Assembly: GCA_945865425.1 (NCBI GenBank)
Contig: CAMBFN010000005.1
Coordinates: 1 to 35,228, forward strand
Reading direction: 5' to 3'
Source of the DNA: Comamonas sp. lk
GTDB lineage: Bacteria; Pseudomonadota; Gammaproteobacteria; Burkholderiales; Burkholderiaceae_C
DNA length: 35,228 nucleotides
The notes below the pieces were generated by a model. The model saw only the letters and a list, made by a program, of their open reading frames with translations. It made no database searches and had not been told where the DNA came from. This document shows positions 1-9,033 of the stretch, piece after piece (within the stretch, counting starts at the first letter, position 1; each line of letters starts with the position of its first letter). Position numbers and translations under genes: made by a program.

Positions 1-2
1 AT

Positions 3-167
3 GTGGGCCTGGTGGGTTATCTGAGTGGGGACGTAGACGGCAGCTTTGCCGGGGCCACTGGCGCCACAGCCCTGAATACGAGCTATTTCACTAGCTTGGT
101 GGCTGCGCATACGGAGCTGGGTTCGAGCTTTAATTTGGCACAGTTTGGGGTCTATACCACTACATAA
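3..167 (+). CDS. C-terminal end of an unidentified, probably secreted surface protein (partial)
   Basis: An open frame enters from the left edge and stops at TAA 165-167, giving the last 54 residues of a protein. The tail is small-residue rich (Gly, Ala, Ser, Thr), contains the acidic glycine motif GDVDGSFAG, which resembles a calcium-binding type loop, and ends in QFGVYTTT. Composition of this kind is typical of the C-termini of large secreted or cell-surface proteins of Burkholderiales, but I cannot name the family from 54 residues. It converges on the minus-strand glycosyltransferase that ends 23 bases downstream. The frame is well supported by composition and a clean stop; the function is inference only. 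Confidence 0.55.
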   Translation: MGLVGYLSGDVDGSFAGATGATALNTSYFTSLVAAHTELGSSFNLAQFGVYTTT

Positions 168-189
168 AAAAGCATCCTCAGACGAGGCG
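165..189 (-). terminator. Possible weak terminator for the minus-strand GT4 gene
   Basis: Between the two convergent stops lies CCTC (176-179), loop AGAC, GAGG (184-187). Read on the minus strand the hairpin is followed within four bases by a run of six T (170-165). The stem is only four base pairs, so this is a weak candidate. Confidence 0.3.
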
Positions 190-1452
190 CTAGAGTGGCA
201 TATCCCTGAACGATTGCACCCATGCCAGTTGTCCCGGCAGGCAGTGACCGCGCAAGTCGTATTGTTGGATGGCGAAATCACGGGCCGCTTGACCTAGTCT
301 TTTACGCTCATCAGGGTTTTCACATAGTTCAATCAAGTTAGATGCGAGGCTGCTTACATCAAAAAAATCAACCAAACGACCTGTCTCGTTATGGGTGATT
401 GCTTCGCGTACCGGCGGGGTGTTACTGGCCACGATGGCGCAGCCCGCGCTCATGGCTTCCAGCAAACTCCAACTCAGGACAAAGGGATAGGTCAGATAGG
501 CGTGCACGGTAGAGAGTTGCAGCATCTGTACGAATTCGCGATAGGGTATCTTTCCTAGAAAATGTACGCGGCTCAGATCAATGTCTGCCTTGACCTCGTC
601 GAGAAAGACTTGGCGCCAGCCCCTCGTACCTTTGCCCGATTCTCCGCTAGCGCTTGGCGGCAATGCACCATAGCTAACCCCATCGCCACCTACGATCAGA
701 ACGCGCGCCCTTGGCCTTGCTTTCAAAATGGCCGGCAGGGCACGCATGAAGATGTGGTAGCCCCGGTAAGGTTCTAAGTTTCGGTTCACAAAGGTGATTA
801 TTTCGTCTTGGCGTGTTAGCAGTAACTTTCCCTTTCGCGTGCCCAGTGTCATGCTGACGTCCGAATCGGGCAGGATAATTTGTGTGTCAATGCCATCGTG
901 CATGACGGTTATTTTGGAGCGAAAAGGCTCCGGAAACACAGAGCGCTGCCATTGTGTTGGCGACAGACCGGCATGGCTGATCGGGAAATGTAAATCGTAA
1001 TTAGCGTTTTTCAGGCGCAGGCGGCAGGCGTCGTCCTCTTTTGGGGGGGACAACTCCAGGTCAAAGCCCATGTCTGCGCCTTGCGCATGGTAGTAGAACT
1101 CGCTGTAAATGCCCATGCGCGCCTGGGGCCACACGTCTTTTAAAAACAGGCTTTCGCCCCAGCCCGGGTGTGCCACGATGACGTCGGGCGTAAATCCACT
1201 GAGCTGAAGCTGGCGTGCTGCATGGTAGGCGGCCTCGCCCCGCACTACCTTTGCTTCCAGGTCAGTGAGCCAGCGGTGGCCCTGGCCCTGAGCTTGCGCC
1301 TTGGGTGAATAACTTACCGTCTGCACATTGGCCATCGGCGGGCTAGGATTGATGTGCATCGCAACTACGCGATAACCCGGCAGCGCAGCCAAAGCGGGTG
1401 CGAGATGCTTGAATTGCCCTGGGAAGTTTTGGTGGACGAAAAGTATATTCAC
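190..1452 (-). CDS. Glycosyltransferase family 4 (GT-B fold)
   Basis: A 420-aa protein starting at GTG (1452-1450). The N-terminal half begins MNILFVHQNFPGQFKHL, with the Gly-rich acceptor-side loop of GT4 enzymes. The C-terminal half holds the donor nucleotide-sugar site: a strand with VLIVGGDG, HFLGKIPYREFVQML, then LSWSLLEAMSAGCAIVASN, the GT4 pattern of a conserved Glu (here in LLEAMSAG) followed by a VASN-type turn. It should transfer a sugar from a nucleotide donor at the cytoplasmic face, but donor and acceptor cannot be read from sequence. It is followed on the same strand's upstream side by the 94-aa gene at 1502-1786 (49-base gap), so the two are probably cotranscribed. It lies divergent to the large sugar locus and may serve that locus or another glycan. 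Confidence 0.9.
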   Translation of the reverse strand: MNILFVHQNFPGQFKHLAPALAALPGYRVVAMHINPSPPMANVQTVSYSPKAQAQGQGHRWLTDLEAKVVRGEAAYHAARQLQLSGFTPDVIVAHPGWGESLFLKDVWPQARMGIYSEFYYHAQGADMGFDLELSPPKEDDACRLRLKNANYDLHFPISHAGLSPTQWQRSVFPEPFRSKITVMHDGIDTQIILPDSDVSMTLGTRKGKLLLTRQDEIITFVNRNLEPYRGYHIFMRALPAILKARPRARVLIVGGDGVSYGALPPSASGESGKGTRGWRQVFLDEVKADIDLSRVHFLGKIPYREFVQMLQLSTVHAYLTYPFVLSWSLLEAMSAGCAIVASNTPPVREAITHNETGRLVDFFDVSSLASNLIELCENPDERKRLGQAARDFAIQQYDLRGHCLPGQLAWVQSFRDMPL

Positions 1453-1501
1453 GTGTTTTGGGTCAGCGCTGCTTTACCTGCCCGGTGGTGCCTCCAGCGG
1501 G

Positions 1502-1786
1502 TCAGGATGCTTTGGGTTTTTTGACAGTGGCAGCGGCTCCCTCGATTGTGGAGGGGGGATCGGTACGATTAAGAATGCCTTGCTCGACCATCTTGTTGAT
1601 GACCTGATTGAATTGCTCTGTAGTACGCAAGAAACCCTGGATAGGTATGCCAATGCTACCAACCTTGGTAGCCACGGGCTGCGCATTGGCTGCCCCTGGT
1701 GCCACGGTAATCAGATCAAAGCGAATCACGCCGTCGGCCAGGGTTACGTTGTCAAAGGCATCTATAAAAACAGAAGAATGGGACAT
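1502..1786 (-). CDS. Unknown 94-aa protein upstream of a glycosyltransferase
   Basis: A 94-aa protein with ATG at 1786-1784, preceded on the minus strand by AAGGA about ten bases upstream, a normal ribosome-binding site. The start FIDAFDNVTLADGVIRFDL looks like alternating beta strands. A helical middle (TTEQFNQVINKMVEQGIL) follows, then a Pro/Lys-rich tail with no signal peptide or membrane segment. The layout (short beta-rich start, then a helix after an expected-value-like strand) recalls DUF3467-type small proteins, but I see no diagnostic motif. Cotranscription with the GT4 gene is likely because they share a strand and are 49 bases apart. Function unknown. Confidence 0.6.
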   Translation of the reverse strand: MSHSSVFIDAFDNVTLADGVIRFDLITVAPGAANAQPVATKVGSIGIPIQGFLRTTEQFNQVINKMVEQGILNRTDPPSTIEGAAATVKKPKAS

Positions 1787-1847
1787 TATTTTTTTCCTTG
1801 AAATTTTGAAGGTACACCTGGAGTAATTTTAATCTAGATCAAATATA

Positions 1848-2006
1848 AGGAACCTCTGCATAAGTCCAAACCCGTCATTGCGAGCGCAGCGAAGCAATCT
1901 ACTTTGCCTGTCAATCAAACACTTATGGATCGCCGCGTCCCGCCACGGCGCAAGCGCCTCGCGGCTAAAGGCCGCTCCTCGCGATGACGGACTTATGTAG
2001 ACCTTC
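1848..2006. repeat. Palindromic MITE/REP-like element with about 20-base inverted ends
   Basis: The left end reads GCATAAGTCC (1858-1867), then CGTCATTGCGAG (1872-1883). The right end reads CTCGCGATGACG, then GACTTATG up to 1997, so the two ends are imperfect inverted repeats of each other. The left copy has four or five extra bases between its two blocks. Weaker inverted similarity runs outward to about 1848 and 2006. The interior holds a second inverted GC-rich block (CGCCGCGTCCCGCC near 1930). There is no coding potential. The CGTCATTGCGAG core belongs to a dispersed repeat seen in many proteobacterial genomes. It sits between divergent genes, upstream of the candidate promoter. Confidence 0.7.
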
Positions 2007-2041
2007 CTTAATGAATGTCCAAAATCCGGGGATCTAGCGCT

Positions 2042-2070
2042 TTGATACGCATATATTGCAATGTTAGACT
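2042..2070 (+). promoter_or_regulatory. Candidate sigma-70 promoter for the polysaccharide operon
   Basis: TTGATA (2042-2047) matches five of six bases of the -35 consensus. A 17-base spacer leads to TAGACT (2065-2070), four of six of the -10, preceded by TGT, which makes it an extended -10. Transcription would start near 2077 and give a leader of about 120 bases before manC, with the ops-like element inside it. It lies 45 bases beyond the right end of the palindromic repeat. Prediction by eye only. Confidence 0.45.
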
Positions 2071-2156
2071 CATCATTCAGTTAAATTTGGTCCCTGCAAA
2101 TTGGCGTCCGAACTTAAATTCGCGTCAGATCACCTCCGCCGAGCCTAAGCTGGCAT

Positions 2157-2168
2157 TGCGGTAGCGTG
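2157..2168 (+). promoter_or_regulatory. ops/JUMPstart-like element in the operon leader
   Basis: TGCGGTAGCGTG differs only in its first base from the E. coli ops sequence GGCGGTAGCGTG, where RNA polymerase pauses and RfaH loads. It lies in the predicted 5' leader, 29 bases before the manC start, on the sense strand. Just upstream, TAAGCTGGC (2146-2154) resembles the TAAGCCAGG part of the longer JUMPstart sequence. The same eight-base core occurs elsewhere in the window only by apparent chance inside genes. No rfaH gene is visible here, so the role is inferred from sequence and position. Confidence 0.55.
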
Positions 2169-2197
2169 GGTGAATCATTTTCTGGCGCTGTATTTTT

Positions 2198-3667
2198 TTG
2201 CCTCAAACGTCCCAAACCTCTTTTCTGATCGCCTTGAACGACAAGCAAAACCTCCCTGCAGTGCAAATCACTCCGGTCATCCTTTGTGGCGGCTCCGGAA
2301 CGCGGCTTTGGCCACTTAGCCGCAAAAGCTTTCCCAAGCAATTTGTACCGCTTATCGGGGGCAAAAGCTTGCTGGAACTGACCCTGGAGCGGGTGTCCTT
2401 GTTGGGCAAAGACGCGATTTGCGTCGCCTCGGAAGAACACCGGTTTTTAGTGGCGCAAGCTATGCAAGATGCTGGCGTGCAGGGGGCCGTCTTGCTAGAG
2501 CCCGTGGCGCGCAACACGGCTGCGGCCATGGCAATAGCAGCGCTTGCCGCGGCTTCTGATGCCATGCTGCTGTTTTGCCCCTCGGACCACCACATTCCCG
2601 ATGCCAAGGCTTTTGCCCAGGTCGTAAAAAAAGCCCTCCCAGCCGCTCAGGCTGGCGCCATCGTCACCTTTGGCATCAGTCCGAGTTTCCCCAGTACCGC
2701 TTACGGCTATATCCGCCAAGGTGCAGCCCGGCCTGACGGCAGCTATGCAGTTGAGGGCTTTACCGAAAAACCTGCGCTGGACAAGGCGCAGGCTTTGCTG
2801 CTGACCGGCAGCGCGCTGTGGAATGGGGGCATATTTCTATGCAGCGCCGCAACCTTGCTGGCCGCCTTGGAGCAACACGCCTCGGACATATTGCAAGCCT
2901 GCCGCCAAGCCATGGTTCACTGCACGCGCGATGGCCAATTTGTGCGTCCGCAGGCAGAGTCCTTTGCTGCTTGCCGCTCTGACAGCATAGATTACGCAGT
3001 CATGGAGCAACATGCCAACGTGGCGGTACTGCCATTTACCAGCGCTTGGAGCGATGTCGGAAGCTGGAACGCTGTGGCCGCACTCAGTGAGCCGGACGCA
3101 CAGGGCAACCGCGTACACGGGCAGGGCTTGATCATGGGTGCGCACAACACCTTTGTGCATGCGCCACACCGCCCGGTGGTGGCCTTGGGCACCCATGATT
3201 TACTGATAGTGGACACGCCAGACGCTTTGCTGGTGGCGCACAGTAGCCAGGTGGAGCAGGTTAAACAAGTGGTGGCGCGATTGGACGCGGACAAAGTGGC
3301 CCAGTCGGCCCAGCACCGCAAAGTGGCGCGTCCCTGGGGCACCTATGACAGCGTGGATGTCGGCGAGCGACACCAGGTCAAGCGCATCAGCGTGCGTCCG
3401 GGTGCCAAGCTGAGTTTGCAAATGCACCACCACCGTGCCGAGCATTGGATTGTGGTCAAAGGCACAGCCTTGGTAACGCGCGGCGACGAGCAGGTTTTGC
3501 TGACCGAAAACCAAAGCACCTATATCCCCCTGGGTGTTACCCACCGCCTAGAAAACCCGGGGAAAACGGATTTGGAAATTATCGAAGTCCAGTCCGGCAG
3601 CTATTTGGGCGAAGACGATATCGTGCGGTTTGAAGATACTTATGGGCGCGATACCAGGCGTGGCTAA
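2198..3667 (+). CDS. manC: Mannose-1-phosphate guanylyltransferase / mannose-6-phosphate isomerase
   Basis: A 489-aa bifunctional enzyme of the ManC/AlgA/CpsB type, normal length. It makes GDP-mannose from mannose-1-phosphate and GTP, and isomerises fructose-6-phosphate to mannose-6-phosphate. The N-terminal nucleotidyltransferase domain has the signature [19 protein letters not shown] (residues 31-49) and a second active-site motif, GFTEKP. The C-terminal cupin isomerase domain (about 375-480) has RPWGTYDSV, the metal-ligand region [10 protein letters not shown] and [14 protein letters not shown]. The start is uncertain: TTG at 2198 is the best in-frame candidate before a stop at 2171, with no clear ribosome-binding site. 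It is the first gene of the operon and overlaps the fcl start. No phosphomannomutase gene is visible in the window. Confidence 0.95.
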   Translation: MPQTSQTSFLIALNDKQNLPAVQITPVILCGGSGTRLWPLSRKSFPKQFVPLIGGKSLLELTLERVSLLGKDAICVASEEHRFLVAQAMQDAGVQGAVLLEPVARNTAAAMAIAALAAASDAMLLFCPSDHHIPDAKAFAQVVKKALPAAQAGAIVTFGISPSFPSTAYGYIRQGAARPDGSYAVEGFTEKPALDKAQALLLTGSALWNGGIFLCSAATLLAALEQHASDILQACRQAMVHCTRDGQFVRPQAESFAACRSDSIDYAVMEQHANVAVLPFTSAWSDVGSWNAVAALSEPDAQGNRVHGQGLIMGAHNTFVHAPHRPVVALGTHDLLIVDTPDALLVAHSSQVEQVKQVVARLDADKVAQSAQHRKVARPWGTYDSVDVGERHQVKRISVRPGAKLSLQMHHHRAEHWIVVKGTALVTRGDEQVLLTENQSTYIPLGVTHRLENPGKTDLEIIEVQSGSYLGEDDIVRFEDTYGRDTRRG

Positions 3668-4616
3668 GATTTACGTCGCTGGACACCGGGGCATGGTGGG
3701 CAGCGCTATCGTGCGGGCTTTGCAAAGCCAAGGCCATAGCAACTTGGTGCTTCGCACACACGCTGAGTTAGACCTGATAAACCAAGCCGCCGTGCAAGCT
3801 TTCTTCGCTGAAGAAAAGCCCGATCAGGTTTATCTAGCCGCCGCCAAAGTGGGCGGCATCTACGCAAACAACAGCTATCCGGCGGATTTCATTTATCAAA
3901 ACCTGATGGTGCAGGCCAATGTGATTGACGCAGCTTTGCGCAATGGCGTAAAAAAGTTACTTTTTTTAGGGTCCAGTTGCATTTACCCGCGAATGGCGGA
4001 GCAGCCTATGCCCGAGGAAGCTCTATTGACCGGTTTGCTAGAGCCCACCAATGAGCCTTATGCGATTGCCAAAATCGCCGGTATTAAACTGTGCGAAAGC
4101 TATAACCGCCAATACGGCGCCAGCCACGGCGTGGACTACCGCAGCGTCATGCCAACCAATTTGTATGGTCCCGGCGATAACTACCATCCGCAAAACAGCC
4201 ACGTTATCCCCGCGCTGATTCGGCGCTTCCACGAGGCCAAACTGTCGGGGGCACCAAGCGTAAGCATATGGGGTAGTGGTTCGCCAAGGCGTGAATTTTT
4301 GTATGTAGATGATATGGCTGATGCCAGCGTGTTTGTCATGAACCTGCCACAGGTCGCTTATCACCAACATACTCAGCCTATGCTCAGTCATATCAATGTT
4401 GGTTTTGGAAGCGATATGACCATCGCCGAGCTGGCGCAGGCAGTGGGTCAAACCGTGGGTTATCGAGGCACTATTGATTTTGATAGCAGCAAGCCCGATG
4501 GCGCGCCGCGCAAATGGATGGATAGTGGTCGTTTGGGTAGCCTCGGTTGGCAGGCCAAGATGGATGTGATGCAAGGCCTAGCGCTTGCGTATCAGGACTT
4601 CATAACGCAAAAATAA
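3660..4616 (+). CDS. fcl: GDP-L-fucose synthase
   Basis: An SDR enzyme (318 aa from this start) that epimerises and reduces GDP-4-keto-6-deoxy-D-mannose to GDP-L-fucose with NADPH. Seen: N-terminal cofactor motif [13 protein letters not shown], catalytic Ser in FLGSSCIYP, the Tyr-x3-Lys pair in [10 protein letters not shown], and the substrate-side motif [14 protein letters not shown] at 3660 is chosen because it gives the usual N-terminus [14 protein letters not shown] and overlaps the manC stop by eight bases. ATG 3642 or TTG 3630 would add 6 or 10 unusual residues. The gene is followed at once by gmd, which supplies its substrate, so the pair forms the GDP-L-fucose branch. Confidence 0.95.
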   Translation: MAKIYVAGHRGMVGSAIVRALQSQGHSNLVLRTHAELDLINQAAVQAFFAEEKPDQVYLAAAKVGGIYANNSYPADFIYQNLMVQANVIDAALRNGVKKLLFLGSSCIYPRMAEQPMPEEALLTGLLEPTNEPYAIAKIAGIKLCESYNRQYGASHGVDYRSVMPTNLYGPGDNYHPQNSHVIPALIRRFHEAKLSGAPSVSIWGSGSPRREFLYVDDMADASVFVMNLPQVAYHQHTQPMLSHINVGFGSDMTIAELAQAVGQTVGYRGTIDFDSSKPDGAPRKWMDSGRLGSLGWQAKMDVMQGLALAYQDFITQK

Positions 4617-4621
4617 ATTCC

Positions 4622-5710
4622 ATGACCAAATCTAAAGTAGCACTCATTACCGGGGTAACCGGCCAAGACGGTTCTTACCTCGCCGAATTTCTATTGGAGA
4701 AGGGCTATACGGTACACGGCATTAAGCGGCGCGCAAGTTCATTTAATACCCAGCGCGTAGACCATATTTACCAGGACCCGCATGTCGACAACGCGCGCTT
4801 TAAACTGCATTACGGGGATTTAAGCGACGGCAGCAACCTGACGCGCATCATTCAGGAAACACAGCCAGACGAAATATATAACTTAGGCGCCCAGAGCCAT
4901 GTGGCTGTCAGCTTTGAAAGCCCCGAATACACGGCAGACGTGGATGCCATGGGCACGCTGCGTATTTTGGAGGCCATACGCATCTTAGGCCTGGAAAAGA
5001 AAAGCCGGTTTTACCAGGCCTCTACTTCCGAGCTTTATGGATTGGTGCAGGAAACTCCGCAAAAAGAGACTACGCCTTTCTATCCGCGCAGCCCGTATGC
5101 GGTTGCGAAGTTGTATGCCTACTGGATCACTGTCAATTACCGCGAGGCCTATGGCATTTATGCCTGTAACGGTATCCTCTTTAACCATGAGAGCCCTCGA
5201 CGCGGCGAAACCTTCGTGACGCGAAAAATCACACGCGGCTTGTCCAATATTAGTCAGGGTTTAGAAGACTGCTTGTACATGGGCAACATCGACGCCTTGC
5301 GGGATTGGGGCCACGCCAAAGACTATGTGCGCATGCAGTGGATGATGTTGCAACAGGATAGCCCTGAGGATTTTGTGATCGCGACCGGAATGCAATACAG
5401 CGTGCGGCAATTTATTGAGTGGACAGCGCAAGAACTGGACATGCCCATTCGCTGGGAAGGATCTGGGGTGGACGAAGTGGGCTATTGGGTAAATAAGCCC
5501 ATTGTTCGCATTGATCCACGGTATTTCCGGCCGACAGAGGTGGAGACATTGCTTGGTGATCCTACCAAGGCTAAAGATAAGCTTGGCTGGGTGCCAGAGA
5601 TTACTGCATGGGAGATGTGCGCGGAGATGGTGGCTGAGGATTTGGGGCATGCAAAAAGAGCGGCCTTATTGATGCAGCACGGCTATAGTGTTAATTTGAG
5701 TGCTGAATAA
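4622..5710 (+). CDS. gmd: GDP-mannose 4,6-dehydratase
   Basis: A 362-aa SDR enzyme converting GDP-D-mannose to GDP-4-keto-6-deoxy-D-mannose, the first committed step to GDP-L-fucose or GDP-D-rhamnose. Motifs: [15 protein letters not shown] (NADP binding), QASTSELYG (Thr/Ser and Glu of the active site), [12 protein letters not shown] (Tyr-x3-Lys), and [16 protein letters not shown], a Gmd hallmark for substrate binding. ATG 4622 gives the standard N-terminus [11 protein letters not shown]; an upstream extension inside fcl is unlikely. It starts five bases after the fcl stop and overlaps the start of wzx by eleven bases. A second, shorter Gmd-family gene lies at 9030-9977. Confidence 0.96.
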   Translation: MTKSKVALITGVTGQDGSYLAEFLLEKGYTVHGIKRRASSFNTQRVDHIYQDPHVDNARFKLHYGDLSDGSNLTRIIQETQPDEIYNLGAQSHVAVSFESPEYTADVDAMGTLRILEAIRILGLEKKSRFYQASTSELYGLVQETPQKETTPFYPRSPYAVAKLYAYWITVNYREAYGIYACNGILFNHESPRRGETFVTRKITRGLSNISQGLEDCLYMGNIDALRDWGHAKDYVRMQWMMLQQDSPEDFVIATGMQYSVRQFIEWTAQELDMPIRWEGSGVDEVGYWVNKPIVRIDPRYFRPTEVETLLGDPTKAKDKLGWVPEITAWEMCAEMVAEDLGHAKRAALLMQHGYSVNLSAE

Positions 5711-7109
5711 GACCGATGAGAAAGTTCGCTCTTTGAGATTATTTCGGTATCTTAAGGCTCAGCCTTTTGATTGCGCAACGCCCGAGGGCAGGGCATCGGA
5801 GAGGTATCGATTGGCTGCCTGGGCGGTAGTAGCTAATGTTTGCAGCAAGGGCGCAGCGCTGGCTGTAATGGCTTTCAGTATCAGCCTGACCTTGCCCTAT
5901 CTAGGGACACAGCGCTTTGGTGTCTGGATGACCATTGCTAGCTTTTCTGGAATGCTGAGCTTCCTTGGTCTGGGGGTTGGAAATGCGCTTACTAATTTAG
6001 TGGCCAGTCGCTCCGTAGCACGACCGCAGGAGGTGCAAAGAGTTATAACTGGCGGGCTAGGTTTGCTCTTTCTCATTGGCCTTGTTGTAGCGCTGAATCT
6101 TTACGTTTTGGTAGATTTTTTGCCATGGGACCGCATAGTAAAGGCTGGCGAACCCGAACTACTGCGGCAAGCCCAGCAGGCCGCAAAAATCTTTGCTTTA
6201 TTGTTCGGTCTAAACCTGTTCACCACTGGAATTCAAAGTGTATTTGCTGGCATGCAGCGGACCTTTGAAGTGCACTTGGTCAATACTATTGGGTCTTTAT
6301 TGGCTTTAGTGTGTTTATGGCTTGCGTCTGAGGCGCATGCGGGACTTGGCTTGTTGCTGCTTTCCACCCTTGGGGTACAAACATTTGTAACGCTTGGGCT
6401 GATGTTTCTTCTGGTGCGACGTCAGCTGTTCACTATCGCGCAATTGGCCCCGGCGATTTGGTTTGAGTCACGCGGCCTATTGCGTAGCGGCGGCTTATTC
6501 TTTGTGCTCCAAATCGGGACCATGGTCGGTTGGGGTGCAGATGCGCTTATTATTTCCAGTACCCTGGGTGCTACATCGGTTGCGGTGTTCAGCGTTGTTA
6601 CACGCCTATTTCAATTGGTGAGTCAGCCACTTGCGATGATGAATGCACCTTTATGGGGGGCATATGCAGATGCTTATTCCAAAGGCGATGTTGGTTTTAT
6701 TAAAAAGACGCTTAAGGCCAGTTTCTTGCTGACTTTTATCATAGCCTCGCTTGCTGGGGTAATACTGTATTTGCTTGGACCCTGGCTTCTCGCGGTTTGG
6801 ACTGGAGGCCTGATCGTCGCGCCCGATTATTTGCTGGCGGCATTTGCCGTTTGGACGGTTATAGACTGTTGCGGTGGGGCCCTGGGCATGTTTCTCAATG
6901 GCATGAATATTGTCAAGCAGCAGGTATTGGTGGTTGTGCTATTTTGTCTTCTGGTGCTTCCGCTCAAGATCGTTGGAGCTGCCCAATTTGGCGTGATAGC
7001 AATACCAGTAGTAGCTACCCTCGCATATGCGCTGACACATGGGTTGTTGTATGGGGTGGTCTTCTTGCCCCACATAAAGTCTAAGTTCATAGCGGAACCT
7101 TTAGCGTGA
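5700..7109 (+). CDS. wzx: Polysaccharide flippase, Wzx family
   Basis: A 469-aa integral membrane protein, overwhelmingly hydrophobic after a charged N-terminal stretch of about 35 residues. About a dozen membrane helices are evident, for example [18 protein letters not shown] and [19 protein letters not shown]. Length, position among glycosyltransferases and the early motif [19 protein letters not shown] fit the MOP-superfamily O-unit flippases, which move undecaprenyl-linked repeat units to the periplasmic face. The start is GTG 5700, inside the end of gmd, and the stop overlaps the next gene by four bases (GTGA). No Wzy polymerase is visible nearby, which is odd for a Wzx locus that also contains an ABC exporter. 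Confidence 0.88.
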   Translation: MLNKTDEKVRSLRLFRYLKAQPFDCATPEGRASERYRLAAWAVVANVCSKGAALAVMAFSISLTLPYLGTQRFGVWMTIASFSGMLSFLGLGVGNALTNLVASRSVARPQEVQRVITGGLGLLFLIGLVVALNLYVLVDFLPWDRIVKAGEPELLRQAQQAAKIFALLFGLNLFTTGIQSVFAGMQRTFEVHLVNTIGSLLALVCLWLASEAHAGLGLLLLSTLGVQTFVTLGLMFLLVRRQLFTIAQLAPAIWFESRGLLRSGGLFFVLQIGTMVGWGADALIISSTLGATSVAVFSVVTRLFQLVSQPLAMMNAPLWGAYADAYSKGDVGFIKKTLKASFLLTFIIASLAGVILYLLGPWLLAVWTGGLIVAPDYLLAAFAVWTVIDCCGGALGMFLNGMNIVKQQVLVVVLFCLLVLPLKIVGAAQFGVIAIPVVATLAYALTHGLLYGVVFLPHIKSKFIAEPLA

Positions 7110-7903
7110 CTTGTCCCATTTGTTCCCAAGCTATGCGCCCATGCTTTTCAGCGCGCGTGTTGAATAAGTACGAGGCGACCTATGAAGTATGCGGACACTG
7201 CGAGTTCTTGCGCGCTGGCGATCCGCATTGGTTGGACGAGGCTTATTCCAGCGCCATTGCGGCTGCTGATACGGGGTTGGTAGGCCGAAATACGCAGATC
7301 GCCCAAGCACTGGCCAGTCTGCTTTACTTGGCGATGCCGTCGCATGGCCAGGGTCGATATTTGGATGCCGCAGGCGGATACGGCCTGTTGACTCGCCTAA
7401 TGCGTGACAAGGGTTTTGATTTTTTCTGGGCCGACGAGCATTGCAAGAATCTGCTGGCTACGGGGTTTGAATACCATCCAGATCTAGCCCAGTGTGAGGC
7501 CGTAACAGCCATTGAGGTGATGGAGCATTTGGTGGATCCCCTTCGTTTTGTCGATGAGACGCTGCGCCATGCTCGTTCAAACACAATGATTTTCACCACC
7601 AATTTGTACCAGGGAGCGGTCCCAGCGCCGGAGGCTTGGTGGTACTACACCTTCGCCACTGGGCAGCACATTGGATTTTTCACGCAAACAACACTGCGTA
7701 CATTGGGCCAGCGGCTGGGATTGCGATTTTTCAGTGCCAATGGCATACATATCTTGTCCAGCCAAGCGCTCAATGCGACACGGATTCGTTTGGCCACTGG
7801 ACGCCGCGTTTCGCAACTTTTCGCACCATGGATACGGCATCGTTTGGGCTCAAAAACAGTAAGCGACCATGAAGCGATGCTTCGCGGCAGTTCACCGATT
7901 TAA
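7106..7903 (+). CDS. SAM-dependent methyltransferase with N-terminal CxxC pairs
   Basis: A 265-aa protein starting at GTG, four bases inside the wzx end. Residues 3-30 carry two Cys pairs (CPICSQ and CGHCEF), suggesting a small zinc-binding module. The Rossmann-type methyltransferase core follows: YLDAAGGYGLLTRLMRDKG is the SAM-binding glycine loop, FFWADEHC has the acidic residue of motif II, and AVTAIEVMEHLVDPLRFVDETL is the post-I region typical of class I enzymes that modify sugars. Context suggests O- or C-methylation of a sugar in the repeat unit; the substrate is unknown. The next gene starts 14 bases downstream. Confidence 0.8.
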   Translation: MTCPICSQAMRPCFSARVLNKYEATYEVCGHCEFLRAGDPHWLDEAYSSAIAAADTGLVGRNTQIAQALASLLYLAMPSHGQGRYLDAAGGYGLLTRLMRDKGFDFFWADEHCKNLLATGFEYHPDLAQCEAVTAIEVMEHLVDPLRFVDETLRHARSNTMIFTTNLYQGAVPAPEAWWYYTFATGQHIGFFTQTTLRTLGQRLGLRFFSANGIHILSSQALNATRIRLATGRRVSQLFAPWIRHRLGSKTVSDHEAMLRGSSPI

Positions 7904-7917
7904 GAGTTGTTAAAGTC

Positions 7918-9033
7918 GTGACCCGTATCGTTTTTGATTCACAGATATTTTCCTTGCAGCAGTTTGGCGGGATTTCGCGATACGTTTGTGCCTTGGCCGA
8001 ACAGCTAGTCGAACACGATGGTGTGGATGCGCAGATCTGTGCGCCCCTGCACATCAACCAGTATTTGCGCGCGCTAAAGACCAGTGGGAATGTGGCCGTT
8101 CGAGGCCTCTACATTCCCTCAATTCCTCGATTAGGGCAAAGTCTGTCTGTACTTAATCAGGCCCTGTTTCCGATTTGCGCCATGGGCCAGCGTACCGATG
8201 TCATACATGAAACCTATTTCTCTGGCACACCGCTTTATAGGGCTAGGGCTGCCCGCGTGCTTACTGTGTATGACCTCATCCATGAGCGCTTTCCCCAAAG
8301 TTTCTTGCCCAATGACCCTGTAGCCCATAATCGCGCGCAGGCCATTAGGCGCGCGGATCATCTGATTTGCATTTCTGAGAGCACCCGCCGAGACCTGCTT
8401 GAAACCTACCAAGTGCCTGAGTCCAAGGTATCCGTGACCTACCTGGGATACGACACCTTGCCTCTTTCATCACTTAGCGCATCTTCGCTGGTCGGTGTGA
8501 GGCCCTACTTGCTGTATGTGGGCAGCCGCCACGGTTACAAAAATTTTGACGGACTATTGGAGGCCTATGCAAGGTCTCAGGCGCGCCGCGAGGGCGTGCG
8601 AATCGTTTGCTTTGGTGGAGGACCTTTGACCGCTACTGAACGCAGCCTTATCCAGAGGTACCAATTGCACCGCAATGACGTGGCACACGTTAGCGGTACT
8701 GATGAGCGTCTTGCCGCCCTATATGCTGGGGCTGTAGCCTTTGTGTACCCATCCAAGTACGAAGGTTTTGGCATCCCTCCTTTGGAGGCAATGTCGCTGG
8801 GCTGCCCCGTCATTTGCAGTCATACCAGTTCCATTCCCGAGGTCGTCGGACAAGCCGGCGCTTACTTCGATCCTAATCTTGTGGAGTCGATGCAGCAGAC
8901 GATTGACCAGGTTCTGCTGTCTCCCACCCGTCAAAAAGAATTGTCAACGCTTGGAAATGCGCAAGTCAGCCTTTTCTCATGGAAGCGATGTGCTGCGCAG
9001 ACGCTAGCCGTTTATCGGGAACTAGAGGCATGA
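7918..9033 (+). CDS. Glycosyltransferase family 4 (GT-B fold)
   Basis: A 371-aa GT4 enzyme starting at GTG. N-terminal half: FGGISRYVCALAEQL, the Gly-Gly loop near the acceptor site, and a DLIHERFP motif. C-terminal donor half: YLLYVGSRHGYKNFDGLL, then YPSKYEGFGIPPLEAMSLGCPVICS, with the EGFGIPPLEAM signature whose two Glu residues bind the donor phosphate and ribose. Given the GDP-sugar genes around it, GDP-mannose or GDP-fucose is a likely donor, but this is inference. The stop overlaps the start of the next gene (ATGA at 9030). Confidence 0.92.
   Translation: MTRIVFDSQIFSLQQFGGISRYVCALAEQLVEHDGVDAQICAPLHINQYLRALKTSGNVAVRGLYIPSIPRLGQSLSVLNQALFPICAMGQRTDVIHETYFSGTPLYRARAARVLTVYDLIHERFPQSFLPNDPVAHNRAQAIRRADHLICISESTRRDLLETYQVPESKVSVTYLGYDTLPLSSLSASSLVGVRPYLLYVGSRHGYKNFDGLLEAYARSQARREGVRIVCFGGGPLTATERSLIQRYQLHRNDVAHVSGTDERLAALYAGAVAFVYPSKYEGFGIPPLEAMSLGCPVICSHTSSIPEVVGQAGAYFDPNLVESMQQTIDQVLLSPTRQKELSTLGNAQVSLFSWKRCAAQTLAVYRELEA

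Noticed and set aside
4038-4574. 178-codon minus-strand open frame
   Set aside because: It lies entirely within fcl, whose motifs are convincing, and its translation has no recognisable domain; a shadow frame.
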